A DNA stretch of 64,000 nt from Vicinamibacteraceae bacterium (GTDB lineage: Bacteria; Acidobacteriota; Thermoanaerobaculia; Multivoradales; Multivoraceae): assembly GCA_012270995.1 (NCBI GenBank), contig JAAXHG010000134.1, positions 1-64,000 of the forward strand, given 5' to 3'. The notes below the pieces were generated by a model. That model was not told where the DNA came from and made no database searches. It worked only from the letters and a program-made list of their open reading frames with translations. Position numbers and translations under genes: made by a program. Positions 17,174-27,830 of the stretch are shown here, in pieces (position 1 is the stretch's first letter; every line of letters begins with the position of its first letter).

Positions 17174-20100
17174 ATGCTGCTTCTCCGAGGCCTGCTGGCG
17201 TTAACGCTCGCGACAAGCGCCGCGTCGGCGGCGCCCTTCACGGTCCGCGTGGATGACGACGCGGATCGTTTCGGCGAAGCCGTCCGGATTCGCCTCTTCG
17301 AGGCCTGCAGCTCCTACGACTGCGGGCTTGGCTGGCTAGCGGAGTCGCCGCCCGCGTTCCGTCCGCCGGTCGTGGCCGGCCCCGCGGACGGGACCGGAAT
17401 CATCCGGGGTACGGTGCCGGAGGACGGCCTTGCCTGGTGGGTGGTTGCGGAGGGCGGAACGCGCATGCCGATGGCCCTCCTCTGGCGGCCGGAGGCCGCG
17501 CCGGGCGATCTTCCGGCGCCGCCCGCGGTCGAAGGTTCGCCGTGCCGCATCGCGGCAAGTGACAGTGAGGGCAATCCGGTTGCAGCGGCCCTGGTGGCGG
17601 CGAACGCGGCCGAGGAGGAGGAGGAGGAGGAGGAGGATCGCCGCCGGCCGTCGGTGTTCTCTACGTGGCGTCCATGGTTGCCGCCGGGCCGCACCGACGA
17701 GCGCGGGATCGTCTCGATCGTCGTGCCCGCCGGCGAGTCCGTTGAAGTGCGGGTGGCCGCGCCGGGGTTTCGGCATGAGACGACTACCTGCCTGCTCGGG
17801 TCGGTTTCGACAGTTCGCTTGGACCGCGCTTCCACGACAGCGGCGGAAGTCCGCGACATGGCTGGCCAAGTCCTCTCGGGCGCCCTGGTTCGGAACGACG
17901 CCGGCGTACCGCTGGCGGTGACTGATCCCGCCGGACGTTTCGAACTCGAGGCGGTGCTCGGGTCGAGACGTCTGTGGTTCGAGTTGCCGAACGGCGCCGT
18001 CTACACCGGGTCGGCAGGCGCCATGCCCCCGGACGCGAGGTCGCGTCTCGTTCAAGCCAGCAGCTACTCGGAGCTGCGCACGGGTCGGATCCAACTCATG
18101 GAGCGGGCGCAGCCGCGGGACGCCATCTACTACTGGCGCGAGGCGCGATGGCCCTGGCGATCGACCGACGCGCGAGCGGCGCCGTTGCCGATGCGGGCAG
18201 ACGACTTGAGCTACGCGATTCACATGCTGCCAGGGGAGGGCTTGTGGTTTGGCGGGGAGGGCGTGGGCTACGCGGTTTGCGGCTTCGGAGGCGCGCTCAG
18301 CGCCTCGGGGTCCGCCCACGTACGCCTTGGCGGAAGACGACCCGTCACATGCCCCCCGCCTCTGCGGAAAGCGCGGATGGTCGCAGGCGTCGTGGTTGAC
18401 GAAACCGGGGCGCCGGTCGCCGACGCGGACGTGTGGCTCTCCTGGGGCTTTGGCCACGAGCCGAACGAACCGACGGTCCTTCCCGCGCGGCGCCTAGACC
18501 CGTCCGCCCGCATGCTGTTCCGTTCGGACTCGCAGGGCCGGTTCGGGGGCGGGCGCTTCACTCGTCCGACGCGATCCACCTTCGGCGCCGCGACGGCCAA
18601 CCCGGTGCGCTGGCTGTCCGTGACCGCCGAGCACCCCGCCTACCTGCCACTCTTGCGCAAGCCGCTACGGCGGTTCGTATCGAACCACGGCGAACCGGTG
18701 CTCGTGCTGCGAACCGGAGCCCGCGTCACCGGACGCGTCGTTGACGCCGCGACCGGAGAGCCCGTCGGCGCCGCCGAGGTGGCCCTGGGACGCTTCGGCG
18801 AAGCTCAAGGCGAGGTCCTCTTGCGGCCCCTTTCCCTGTTGGACCCCAGCAACGGGCAGTTCGGCCGCCTCCGAAGCGGACACGCCGACCCTTCCGGCTA
18901 CTTTGAGTTGACCGTCTCGCCGGGCAGCTACGACCTGGCCGCGCAAGCTCCCGGCAAGGCGTTCTTCGTCCGTCGCGGCATCAAGGTCGGGCCCGAGGGG
19001 ATCGACCTCGGGGCGGTTCCCCTGAAGTTCGGCCGGTCAATCCTTGGCGAAGTCCTGGACCAGGATCTGAATCCGGTTCCGGGCGCCAGGATCCTGGCGG
19101 CCGGCGTCCCAGAGGCGGACGCTGGCCAGCGAAGCACCGGTCTGCACGGGTGGAGCCGCCTCGCCGCTGATCTGTGGAGCGACGCCCTCGGGCAGTTCCG
19201 CGTCGACGGCTTGAACGACCACTCCTTGATTGACCTAGAGGTTTCGGCGTCCGGGCTGGCCACCAAGCGGTTCTTCGCCGTCGGGCCGACCGGCCCCACG
19301 CCGGTCCAGCTCATGCTCCCGCCGGAAGGGGTCGTTCAAGGACGGGTGACCTACGCGGGCGAACCCGCTGCTACCTGGGTACGCTTCGAGAAGACTAGGA
19401 AGACGCCCAGCGACAGGTCGATCGAGGCCCCCACCGCCCGGAACGGCATCTTCCGCGTGGCCGGCCTGGAGGCCGGGCAGTACGACGTTGTCGCCGACGG
19501 CGGCCGCGAACTCGATGACGCGAGAACGTCCCTGCGGGTCACCGCCGGCGAGACGGTGGAAGTCGCACTCGAGTTGGGCGACGCGAAGGGCTCGGTCGTC
19601 GGCGCCGTGACCGCGAACGGCGGCGGACTCCCTGGAGTCACAATCAGGGCCGGCAAGCGACAAGCCGTGACCGACAGCGCGGGACGATACCGACTCGATC
19701 GCCTGCCGCGCGGTCACGCACTTGTTTCGGCGACCTGGCCCAAGGCCGACGCGGAGGGCTTGCCTTTGACGATCGACGAATCCGTCGATGTCGGTTCGAC
19801 GCCGCCGCGACTCGACTTCGACTTCACGGCCTTTGAGGTCAGGGGCAGGGTCGTCGGAGCGGCCGGTTCTCCGGCGCCCGGTCTCAAGCTGTTGTTCCTT
19901 CGGCGCGGAGGCGGCATGCCTCCACTCAAGGAAGCCGTCGCGGGAAGCGATGGCAGCTTCCACGTCGAGCTCGTCGCCGGTGCCTACGACGTGATGGCGC
20001 CGGGGATGCAGAACGGGGATGTACCCGAGCCGCTTCGCGTCAAGGGGCCAAGATCCGACGTCGAGATTCGGCTTCCCGTCAATCTCCGCATCGAGGGAGT

Positions 20101-20824
20101 TGCGCGGGGCCTGTCGGCTGAGGCCCTCGAGTCGCTGGAAATCACGGCGCGCAACGACGAGATGGAGAACCACTCGGGGATTGTCGACACGGAAGGCCGG
20201 TTCACGATCGACGGGCTCTCTTCCCGTTCGTGGCTGGTCGTCGGCCGAGTGGTCGGCGCCGGACGGCGAGCGGAACGTCGGGTGCGGATCGAGGGCGCCG
20301 AGGCGTACGTCGAACTCGAGTTCGTCCGGCTGCCGGTTGTCCGGGGGACGGTTCGGCTGGACGGCGCGCCGGTTCAAGGCGCGCCGGTGTTCCTGCTCCG
20401 AGGTCGGGAACTGGCCGGCGGGAGACGCGAGTGGACCCGCTACGACGGCTCCTTCCGCTTTGTCGATCTCTTGCCTGGTGAGTACACGTTGGGGACTGGC
20501 GCGGAGATGAGAACGCTCTCCGTGCGCGACGACGAGGTGATCTCGATCGATCTCGCCTCGGGGCGAATCGAGGGTACGGTGGAGGATCCGGCTACGTCCC
20601 GGCCTCTCGCCGGTTCGGCGGTGTATGTCTGGCCTCGCGCGGCACGCCGTCCGGAGGCGGAGGCGCTGGGGCTGACGCGGCGCTCCTTCACCGACGCGAA
20701 CGGCCGCTTCTCGTTCGAGCAGATTCCCGAGGGTTCCTGGTTGCTGGAAGTCGAAGGGACCCGCAAGTCGCGTACAACGGTCGAGGTGGAGCCCGGATCA
20801 AGCAGCGTCCTGAGGGTGCGCTAA
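17174..20824 (+). CDS. Secreted multi-domain carboxypeptidase-regulatory-like protein
   Basis: A 1216-residue exported protein. The signal peptide (LLLRGLLALTLATSAASAA) is followed by repeated beta-sandwich modules of the CarboxypepD_reg type, recognisable by recurring V-x-G-x-V-x-D-x-x-G-x-P-V-x-G-A-x-V and D-x-x-G-x-F/Y phrases near residues 400, 500, 620, 830, 980 and 1150. An acidic run of Glu residues occurs near residue 150. Such modules are non-enzymatic and serve as scaffolds or binding domains on the cell surface. No protease or anchor domain is evident. It may work with the small Cys-rich protein directly upstream. Confidence 0.8.
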   Translation: MLLLRGLLALTLATSAASAAPFTVRVDDDADRFGEAVRIRLFEACSSYDCGLGWLAESPPAFRPPVVAGPADGTGIIRGTVPEDGLAWWVVAEGGTRMPMALLWRPEAAPGDLPAPPAVEGSPCRIAASDSEGNPVAAALVAANAAEEEEEEEEDRRRPSVFSTWRPWLPPGRTDERGIVSIVVPAGESVEVRVAAPGFRHETTTCLLGSVSTVRLDRASTTAAEVRDMAGQVLSGALVRNDAGVPLAVTDPAGRFELEAVLGSRRLWFELPNGAVYTGSAGAMPPDARSRLVQASSYSELRTGRIQLMERAQPRDAIYYWREARWPWRSTDARAAPLPMRADDLSYAIHMLPGEGLWFGGEGVGYAVCGFGGALSASGSAHVRLGGRRPVTCPPPLRKARMVAGVVVDETGAPVADADVWLSWGFGHEPNEPTVLPARRLDPSARMLFRSDSQGRFGGGRFTRPTRSTFGAATANPVRWLSVTAEHPAYLPLLRKPLRRFVSNHGEPVLVLRTGARVTGRVVDAATGEPVGAAEVALGRFGEAQGEVLLRPLSLLDPSNGQFGRLRSGHADPSGYFELTVSPGSYDLAAQAPGKAFFVRRGIKVGPEGIDLGAVPLKFGRSILGEVLDQDLNPVPGARILAAGVPEADAGQRSTGLHGWSRLAADLWSDALGQFRVDGLNDHSLIDLEVSASGLATKRFFAVGPTGPTPVQLMLPPEGVVQGRVTYAGEPAATWVRFEKTRKTPSDRSIEAPTARNGIFRVAGLEAGQYDVVADGGRELDDARTSLRVTAGETVEVALELGDAKGSVVGAVTANGGGLPGVTIRAGKRQAVTDSAGRYRLDRLPRGHALVSATWPKADAEGLPLTIDESVDVGSTPPRLDFDFTAFEVRGRVVGAAGSPAPGLKLLFLRRGGGMPPLKEAVAGSDGSFHVELVAGAYDVMAPGMQNGDVPEPLRVKGPRSDVEIRLPVNLRIEGVARGLSAEALESLEITARNDEMENHSGIVDTEGRFTIDGLSSRSWLVVGRVVGAGRRAERRVRIEGAEAYVELEFVRLPVVRGTVRLDGAPVQGAPVFLLRGRELAGGRREWTRYDGSFRFVDLLPGEYTLGTGAEMRTLSVRDDEVISIDLASGRIEGTVEDPATSRPLAGSAVYVWPRAARRPEAEALGLTRRSFTDANGRFSFEQIPEGSWLLEVEGTRKSRTTVEVEPGSSSVLRVR

Positions 20825-20899
20825 CGCTAGTAGACTCGCTCCTCGCAGACGCCCGGACCTGTCCACGGGAATCCCGTTCACCAAGAGGGCTTACTCGGC

Positions 20900-21853
20900 A
20901 TGGCACGAAACCGCAATCGCAGACCCTGCGTCCTCCCGTTCCTGACCGCGCTTCTGCTCGCCGGCGCGGCACTGGCCCAGGAACCGCCGCCGGAGCCAGC
21001 GTCCGCCGAGCGCGTCGACACCGCCGGAATCGAGCCGTTCCTCGGCGAGTGGGTGCTTGAGGTGCTGACACAGCAAGGCTCGCTCAACAGCCTGATCACG
21101 TTCGCCGACGACGACGGCAAGGCGAGCGCCGACTTCTACCTGGCGCGCCTGGCCGATGTCGTGATCGAGAACGTCAGCCGCACCGAAACGGGCGTCCTGC
21201 TCAAGTGGAACCTGGACTTCGGCGGCCAGCTCGTGCCGGTCGAGATGGAACTCGCGCGGGAAGGCGAGGGCCTGGCCGGGAAGCTGGAAGCCGGGTTCTT
21301 CAACGCCGATGTCAAGGGAGTAACGAAGGAAGCGGCCGAGGCGGCCGGGATCATCGTCGAGCGTCAACCGATCGGAGACGACGACGACCTGGCCCTCTCC
21401 CGGGTCGAGGTCGACGGGCAGGCGATCCGACTCCGCGTCGATCGCCTGGAGGCCCCCGGTCCCGACTACGACAAGCTCGAGTCCCTGGCCGAGGGCGAAG
21501 TCCTGGGGCCGGTCTACGGCAAGCCGTTCAAGTTCTGGACCGACGCCGACCTCGCCTTCGAGGACGCTGAAGTAGCCGCCCACAACCACGGCCCGACCTA
21601 TCCCGGCGTCTACAGCCTGTGGCTCAAGCGGGAGGGCTCCGGCTGGAAGCTCGTGTTCAACCACCTGGCCGACGTCTGGGGCACGATGCACATGGCGGAA
21701 CACGATGCCGGCGAGACGCCGCTGGCGTTGCGCACCCTGGCCGAACCTGCGGAGCAAACGGAGGGCGTGCTGGAGATGGACGGCGCGGCCGGCATGCTGA
21801 CGATCCGCTGGGGCACGATGGAGTGGTCGGCGCCCTTCCAGATAGCCGAGTAA
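20900..21853 (+). CDS. Secreted protein with DUF2911-like C-terminal part
   Basis: A 317-residue exported protein with a signal peptide (FLTALLLAGAALAQ). The C-terminal half contains YPGVYSLWLKREGSGWKLVFN followed by DVWGT, a pattern like DUF2911 proteins (the GxYSL...W..IFN...WGT block). The N-terminal half (residues 40-140) is a predicted beta-rich domain of unknown type. Function unknown. It is the last intact gene before a run of truncated genes. Confidence 0.7.
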   Translation: MARNRNRRPCVLPFLTALLLAGAALAQEPPPEPASAERVDTAGIEPFLGEWVLEVLTQQGSLNSLITFADDDGKASADFYLARLADVVIENVSRTETGVLLKWNLDFGGQLVPVEMELAREGEGLAGKLEAGFFNADVKGVTKEAAEAAGIIVERQPIGDDDDLALSRVEVDGQAIRLRVDRLEAPGPDYDKLESLAEGEVLGPVYGKPFKFWTDADLAFEDAEVAAHNHGPTYPGVYSLWLKREGSGWKLVFNHLADVWGTMHMAEHDAGETPLALRTLAEPAEQTEGVLEMDGAAGMLTIRWGTMEWSAPFQIAE

Positions 21854-22381
21854 AGCGATCGCGGCGCCCGACGGCGTCGCATCCGGCCGCCGACTGAGGA
21901 GCGGCCGTGGGACCGCCTCGCGTTCAGCGCATCCGGAACCGGGGCCGGCCTGGTCACGAACGGCGTCTCCTACTTCCTCCTGATCTACTACAGCCAGGTC
22001 ATCGGCCTGGAACCGGCGCTGGCCGGCTCCGCGCTGCTCCTGGCACTCGCCTTCGACGCCGTCTCCGATCCGCTGGTCGGCCGCTGGTCGGATCGTCTAC
22101 GGAGTCGGCTGGGACGACGCCATCCATTCCTGTACGCCTCGGCCGTTCCGGCCGCGCTCTGCTACTACTGCCTTTGGACGCCTCCGGACCTCTCGCAGTC
22201 CGCGACCTTCCTGTGGCTCGCGAGCTTCACCATCGGGCTGCGCCTGGCGATGACGATGCACACCGTCCCCTTCAACGCCCTGCTGCCGGAAATCGCTCCC
22301 GACTACGACGACCGCACGGGGCTCATGAACTACTCGTACGCGGCCGGCTGGCTCTTCGGCACTGCGATGGCCGTGGCCATG
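21854..22381 (+). pseudogene. MFS (MFS_2-type) transporter, N-terminal remnant
   Basis: The frame is open from the stop of the previous gene and encodes RLAFSASGTGAGLVTNGV, YFLLIYYSQVIGL and DAVSDPLVGRWSDRLRSRLG. This is the first third of a glycoside-pentoside-hexuronide type (MFS_2) symporter, including the signature D-P-L-V-G-x-x-S-D loop and RRHPF. I find no ATG, GTG or TTG start in frame upstream. The transporter sequence stops after about five helices at GTAMAVAM, where dioxygenase sequence follows in the same frame. This is a broken gene, or a misassembly. Confidence 0.75.
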
Positions 22382-22984
22382 GACCTCAGGTGGCTGGCCG
22401 ATTCGCACCTCGGCTACCTGCACAACAAGACCCTGGGCGCCGCCTACCCGGACCGGAACATCTGGCATCCGGTGGGCCGCCACACCGTCTGGTACTCGAT
22501 CGAACGGGAAGGCGATCCGCAGTCGACCACCGTGCTGTCGGCGGAGATGGCGGACGCCGCCGGGGCCACTCGCCTGCCGGGCCACGAGGAGAGCTTCTAT
22601 CCGGGCGTGGTCATGCTCTTCCCGCTGACCATCCTGTCGCCGAGCCCCTGGGGCTTCCACGTCTCGTTGCTGGAACCGAAGACTCCGGACCTCACCACCA
22701 TGTGGACGCAGAGCTGGACGACCTACGGATCCGCTTCACGCGCCGAGGCAGGCAAGGCGCCCACGCCGATCAGTCTGGCCAACCTGGAAGGACACCCGAT
22801 GGAGTCGGGAAACTTCCAGCTCGAGGACATGTGGATCTGCGAGATGATCCAGCGCAATCTGCGGTCCCCGAAGTTCAAGGTCGGGCCCATGGCCGCCGGT
22901 TTCGGGGCGGAGTCGCCCATCATGCACTTCCAGCAGAGCGTGCTCGACTACCTGAACGGAGATCCCGGCGGGAGCGGCGTCTGA
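22382..22984 (+). pseudogene. Rieske oxygenase alpha subunit, C-terminal remnant
   Basis: Directly fused in frame to the MFS remnant. It encodes LADSHLGYLHNKTLG, which fits the iron-binding D-x-x-H-x-x-x-x-H motif region of Rieske non-heme iron oxygenases (phthalate/vanillate type), then the C-terminal catalytic domain through LEDMWICEMIQRNL. The Rieske [2Fe-2S] domain (CxH...CxxH) is missing. An ATG at 22250 would allow a 244-residue hybrid product, but no function is plausible. Confidence 0.7.
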
Positions 22985-23460
22985 TGGAGTTCGTCATCCT
23001 CGCCATCCCGTACATGCGGCGCCTTGGCGAGCAGGTCGGTCGCGAGGGCGGCAAGATGATGGGCATGTTCAACGAGTCGAACGAGGAGTTCATCCCCCTG
23101 ACCCTGGACATCTGCCTGGAGGAAGCGCTGCAACACGGCCGGATCATCGGCCCCAACGACATGCTCGCCCTGGGCGGACACCTGATCATGGGACGAAACC
23201 CGGCCGAGACGAAGAAGCTCTTCGACGGCTTCGAGTGGCTGTTCAACTTCGCCTACAACGCCCCGCCCTACCACGTGCCGATGGGCCGGCTGTGGACGGG
23301 GTCGCGCCAGCAGGTGCTCGACCACGTGGGGCGGCTCAACGAGACCTTCGGCATCGAGGAGTTCTTCCTCTGGCAGCACGTCGGCTGGTTCGAGCAGGAC
23401 GAGGAGATGGCGATGCTCCACGAGTTCGCGGAGGGAGTCATCGGCCCCCTTTCCTCCTGA
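22984..23460 (+). pseudogene. Luciferase-like monooxygenase, C-terminal remnant
   Basis: It starts at an ATG overlapping the stop of the Rieske remnant (TGATG) and encodes 158 residues. The segments ALGGHLIMGRNPAETKKL, GSRQQVLDHVGRLNETFG and EEFFLWQHVGWFEQ resemble the C-terminal third of LLM-class flavin-dependent oxygenases, normally 340-400 residues. The flavin-binding N-terminal part is absent. The overlapping start suggests the original Rieske and LLM genes were coupled, before truncation on the LLM side. A complete small protein of another kind cannot be excluded. Confidence 0.55.
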
Positions 23461-23473
23461 ACCGCGGCCGTGG

Positions 23474-24676
23474 TCAGAGTTCGGCCGCGACCGGCGAACC
23501 GTCGTTCAGGCTGTCGCTCGGGTAGACGACGACCTGATCGCCGGGTTCGAGGCCGCCGAGCACCTGGGCTTCCCGCGCGTTCCGCTCGCCGACTTCGATC
23601 TCCCGAACGGCCGCGCGGCCCTCTTCGACCGCGAAGACGGCCCAGTTCTCGTCACGCCGGAAGAGCGCACCGGTCGGCACCTTCAGCTCGTCCCCGCTCT
23701 CCCAGACGACGACCCGAGTTTCGACCCGGAATCCGTCGCCCAGACCGGCCCAGACGGCGGGCGGATCGACGATGTCGATGACTACGTTCACCCGCTGCTC
23801 TTCAACGCCGAGCGCCGAGATCTTCGTGAAGCCCGAGGGTTCCACCCGCCGTACCCGCCCCCGCAGGGGCCGCTCGCCGCCCCATCGATCGATCAGCACG
23901 CGCTGGCCCGACCGCATCCGGACGGCGTCCTTCGACAGGTAGTCCGTGACCACCTCGATCCGGTCCGGATCGCCGACTTCGAGCAGGGCCTCGCCGGCCG
24001 GCACCACGGACTCGCTTTCCCGCACGCGACGGAGCACGACCCCCGAAACGGGCGACACGATCCGGATCGCCGTACCGTTCACGTCCTCGGCGCTCTCGGC
24101 GCTGAAACGCAGCAGCCGAACCCGCGCCGCCTGCAACTCGCTCCGGGCCGTGCGCACCGCGTAGTCGGCCGCCTCCAGCGCCTCCTCCCGCGTGTCGAGG
24201 TCGAGCTGGGCCGTTTCCATCGCTTCGACCGAGACGATTCCCTCCTGGCTGAGCCGCAGGTAGCGCGCCGCCTCGGCGCGAGAGAAGACGAGTTCGGCCG
24301 CCGCCCGCTCGTAGTGCGCCTCGGCCTGACCGAGCGCGGCGGTCGCGGTCTCTACTGCCGCCTCCGCCTCTGCCCGGCTACGGGCGTCGAGGAGCACCGG
24401 CGCCGAGGGCAGGAAGACCGCCAGCACGGTCTCGCCAGCCGCCACGACATCACCGGGCTCGAGTTCGATTCGAAGCACTCGGCCGGCGAGCGGCGCCGAG
24501 ATGACGAACCGATCCTTGACCCTCGTCTCGCCCTCGTCGTCGACGGTCACTTGCAGCGGCCCTCGCGTGACCTCGGCCAGCTCCGCCGGCACCGGCTGCG
24601 GGCGCGTGCCGAGGACCACGGCGGCCGCGGCCAGGACCAACCCCACTCCCCACAACAGCCAGCGCCCCGTCTTCAT
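23474..24676 (-). CDS. HlyD-family periplasmic adaptor
   Basis: A 400-residue membrane fusion protein. It has an N-terminal membrane anchor (WLLWGVGLVLAAAAVVLG), a first lipoyl half (LAGRVLRIELEPGDVVAAGE), a long helical hairpin (residues 100-200), and a second lipoyl half (VSPVSGVVLRRVRESESVVPAGE), then beta-barrel and membrane-proximal domains. This is the order of MacA/AcrA-type adaptors. It is the last gene of the leftward run, 14 bases after the permease, and forms a MacAB-like exporter with the next two genes. No outer-membrane channel gene is in the window. Confidence 0.92.
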   Translation of the reverse strand: MKTGRWLLWGVGLVLAAAAVVLGTRPQPVPAELAEVTRGPLQVTVDDEGETRVKDRFVISAPLAGRVLRIELEPGDVVAAGETVLAVFLPSAPVLLDARSRAEAEAAVETATAALGQAEAHYERAAAELVFSRAEAARYLRLSQEGIVSVEAMETAQLDLDTREEALEAADYAVRTARSELQAARVRLLRFSAESAEDVNGTAIRIVSPVSGVVLRRVRESESVVPAGEALLEVGDPDRIEVVTDYLSKDAVRMRSGQRVLIDRWGGERPLRGRVRRVEPSGFTKISALGVEEQRVNVVIDIVDPPAVWAGLGDGFRVETRVVVWESGDELKVPTGALFRRDENWAVFAVEEGRAAVREIEVGERNAREAQVLGGLEPGDQVVVYPSDSLNDGSPVAAEL

Positions 24677-24690
24677 CGGTTTCTTCTCTC

Positions 24691-27060
24691 CTACTCGCGG
24701 GTCTTGAGCACCGCGACCAGATCGAGGTCGTGGAGCTTACGTCTCACGGTCCAGGCGGAGATAGCCATCGACCCGAGAACGGTCGCCGCGGAAACCAGGA
24801 ACGTGCTCGGCTCGACCACCACCGGCAGCCGGAACAGCTCGCTCTCGAAGGCGCTCATCACGCCGGCGATCATGCCGTAGCCGAGGAACAGACCCAGCGG
24901 AATCGAGGCCAAGGTGAGGATCCCGAGTTCGCCCAGCAGGATCGAGGAGATCTCGGCGCGCGTGAAGCCGATCACCCGCAGGCTGGCGAGTTCGCGGCTG
25001 GTCTCGGACAGGGAGATCCGCGCCGTACTGTAGATCACGCCGAAGGCGATGATCACCGCGAAGAGGAGGTTGACGCTCATCATCATGCCCATGTTGTCGA
25101 GCATGTAGGTCTGGATGTTCTCGAGCGCGGCGCCGCGCAGCGTCACGCCCGCCACCGCCGGCATCGCCTTGAGCAGACCGAAGAGCCGTTCCTCGGCCGC
25201 GCCGTCGATCTTCAGCATCGCCCCGGTGATCGTGTCGTCTCGCCGCACCAGCCGCCGGAGCGACTCCTGCTCCATGTACGCCGTCACGCCGAGCAGGTCG
25301 TCGACCGTGTCGGCCAGCACGACCTCGCGCACGGGCCTGGCGTCCTCCATGATCTCGACCACCAGCGTGTCGCCCGGCTCGACCTGCAACTGTTCCGCCA
25401 GCAGCGTGGACAGAACGAGACCCGGCCGATCCAACCGGATGGCGCGGTGGTCGACGTCGACCACGCGACGCAGCCTGGCGTCCGGAGCGAGCGCCTGGAT
25501 CGCCGTCTGCTTCCGCAGGTACCCGTTGCGCAACCGCGCCGCGACCGCGCCAGTCGGTTCCACCTGGAGCACGCCGGACAGGGCCGCGAGTTCGTGCACC
25601 GCACTCCGTTCGACCGGCTCGAACAAGCTCACCGACAGGTCCTGGCGCTGGACGATGTTGAACTGCACCTCGAGCAGTTCGTCCATCGAGTCGATCATCG
25701 CCGAGCCGACGACCATGATCGCGCCGGCGAAGGCGATGCCGACGACCGACAGGCCCGCGCGCACCGGGCGCCGCGACAGGTTGCGGAGCACCATCCGCGC
25801 CGGTTGCGACAACCATCGCCTGGCGCCCAGCCGTTCGAACAGCGACACCCGGAAGGTCTCGGGGGCCGCCGGGCGCATCGCTTCGGCGGGCGGCAGCGAA
25901 GCGACGCTGCGCACCGCGCCCAGCGCGCCCACCGTCGCGGCGGCGAGGCTCACTCCGACCGCGATCAGGATGCTCGACGCCGAGACCTTGTACACCAGGA
26001 ACGGGAAACGGAAGTACTCCATGTAGACGCCGAGCATCGCTTCGGCCAGCAACAGGCCGGCCCCGATCCCGAGCACAGCGCCCAGGCCCACCACGACGAC
26101 GGCCCACTGCAGGTAGTGGACGCCGAGCCGGACGTTCGAGTAGCCGAGAGCCTTGAGCGCGGCGATCTGTTCGCGCTGCACCGCGACCGTTCGCCGCAAG
26201 ACCACGTTGAGCAGGAACGCGGCCACCGCAAGGAAGATCGAGGGCACCATGAGTCCCATGTTCCGGAGCTGGGACAGCTCGTTCTGGAGGTACCAGTTGG
26301 ACGTCTGCTCCGTGCGCGGAATCGCGCCCAGACCGCCGTAGGGATCGAGAATCGCGTCGAGTTCGACGATCGCCGCGCGCTCGAGGCTGGGCGAGTCGCC
26401 GGCCAGCGCCAGGGCGACGTCGTTGAACCCGCCCTCCATCTCGAACGCGGCGGCAAGGTGCCGCCGCGACATCCACAGGAAGCCGAAGTGCTTCGGATCC
26501 GGAACCAGTTCTCCCGGGCCGATGCCGTAGACGTACTCCGGGCCGAGTACCATGCCGACGATCAGAAGCGGTTGCCGGCGACCGTTGATGACCGCGAACA
26601 GACGATCGCCCAGGTCGAGGCCGTGAGCTTCGGCGAAGCGCTCGCCGACCAGTGCTTCCTCCGCCCGGTCCGGGTCCAGGAACCGCCCGCGGCGCAGAGC
26701 GACGTCGTTGAGCGCCGGCCGGCCCCGCTCCGGCAGGGAGATCAGGCGTCCGTTGACCGGATCGGAGACTCCGGGCACGTCCAGCGAGACGCTCACGACG
26801 ACGCGGGTCTGGACCTTCTCCACTCCCGGGATCGCCGCGACGCGTTCTTCGACCCAGTTGGGGACGCGCTTGGCGCCGGCGAACACGTCGGCGAAGGCGT
26901 AGCGAGCGTAGTAGGCGTCGCGGGTGGTCAGGAGCGATCCGAACACTCCCCGCGCCATGACCAGCAGCGCGATTCCCGACGTGACGACCAGGGCGATCGC
27001 CAGCACCTGGGACCGCGCGTTCCACAGGTCGCGCAGCAGTTTGCGGTCGAGGGCTCTCAT
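24691..27060 (-). CDS. FtsX/MacB-type ABC permease
   Basis: A 789-residue permease with two FtsX-type modules: an N-terminal helix plus a periplasmic domain (residues about 40-260), three helices, then a second helix, a second periplasmic domain and three final helices. This is the DevC/YbjZ-like duplicated form rather than four-helix MacB. The ATG at 27060 is preferred because a longer form would overlap the ATPase gene; it leaves a four-base gap. With the neighbouring ATPase and adaptor it should export a substrate from the inner membrane or periplasm; the cargo is unknown. Confidence 0.92.
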   Translation of the reverse strand: MRALDRKLLRDLWNARSQVLAIALVVTSGIALLVMARGVFGSLLTTRDAYYARYAFADVFAGAKRVPNWVEERVAAIPGVEKVQTRVVVSVSLDVPGVSDPVNGRLISLPERGRPALNDVALRRGRFLDPDRAEEALVGERFAEAHGLDLGDRLFAVINGRRQPLLIVGMVLGPEYVYGIGPGELVPDPKHFGFLWMSRRHLAAAFEMEGGFNDVALALAGDSPSLERAAIVELDAILDPYGGLGAIPRTEQTSNWYLQNELSQLRNMGLMVPSIFLAVAAFLLNVVLRRTVAVQREQIAALKALGYSNVRLGVHYLQWAVVVVGLGAVLGIGAGLLLAEAMLGVYMEYFRFPFLVYKVSASSILIAVGVSLAAATVGALGAVRSVASLPPAEAMRPAAPETFRVSLFERLGARRWLSQPARMVLRNLSRRPVRAGLSVVGIAFAGAIMVVGSAMIDSMDELLEVQFNIVQRQDLSVSLFEPVERSAVHELAALSGVLQVEPTGAVAARLRNGYLRKQTAIQALAPDARLRRVVDVDHRAIRLDRPGLVLSTLLAEQLQVEPGDTLVVEIMEDARPVREVVLADTVDDLLGVTAYMEQESLRRLVRRDDTITGAMLKIDGAAEERLFGLLKAMPAVAGVTLRGAALENIQTYMLDNMGMMMSVNLLFAVIIAFGVIYSTARISLSETSRELASLRVIGFTRAEISSILLGELGILTLASIPLGLFLGYGMIAGVMSAFESELFRLPVVVEPSTFLVSAATVLGSMAISAWTVRRKLHDLDLVAVLKTRE

Positions 27061-27064
27061 CGTC

Positions 27065-27814
<750 letters not shown>

Positions 27815-27830
27815 TCGGAGCGCCCGGACG

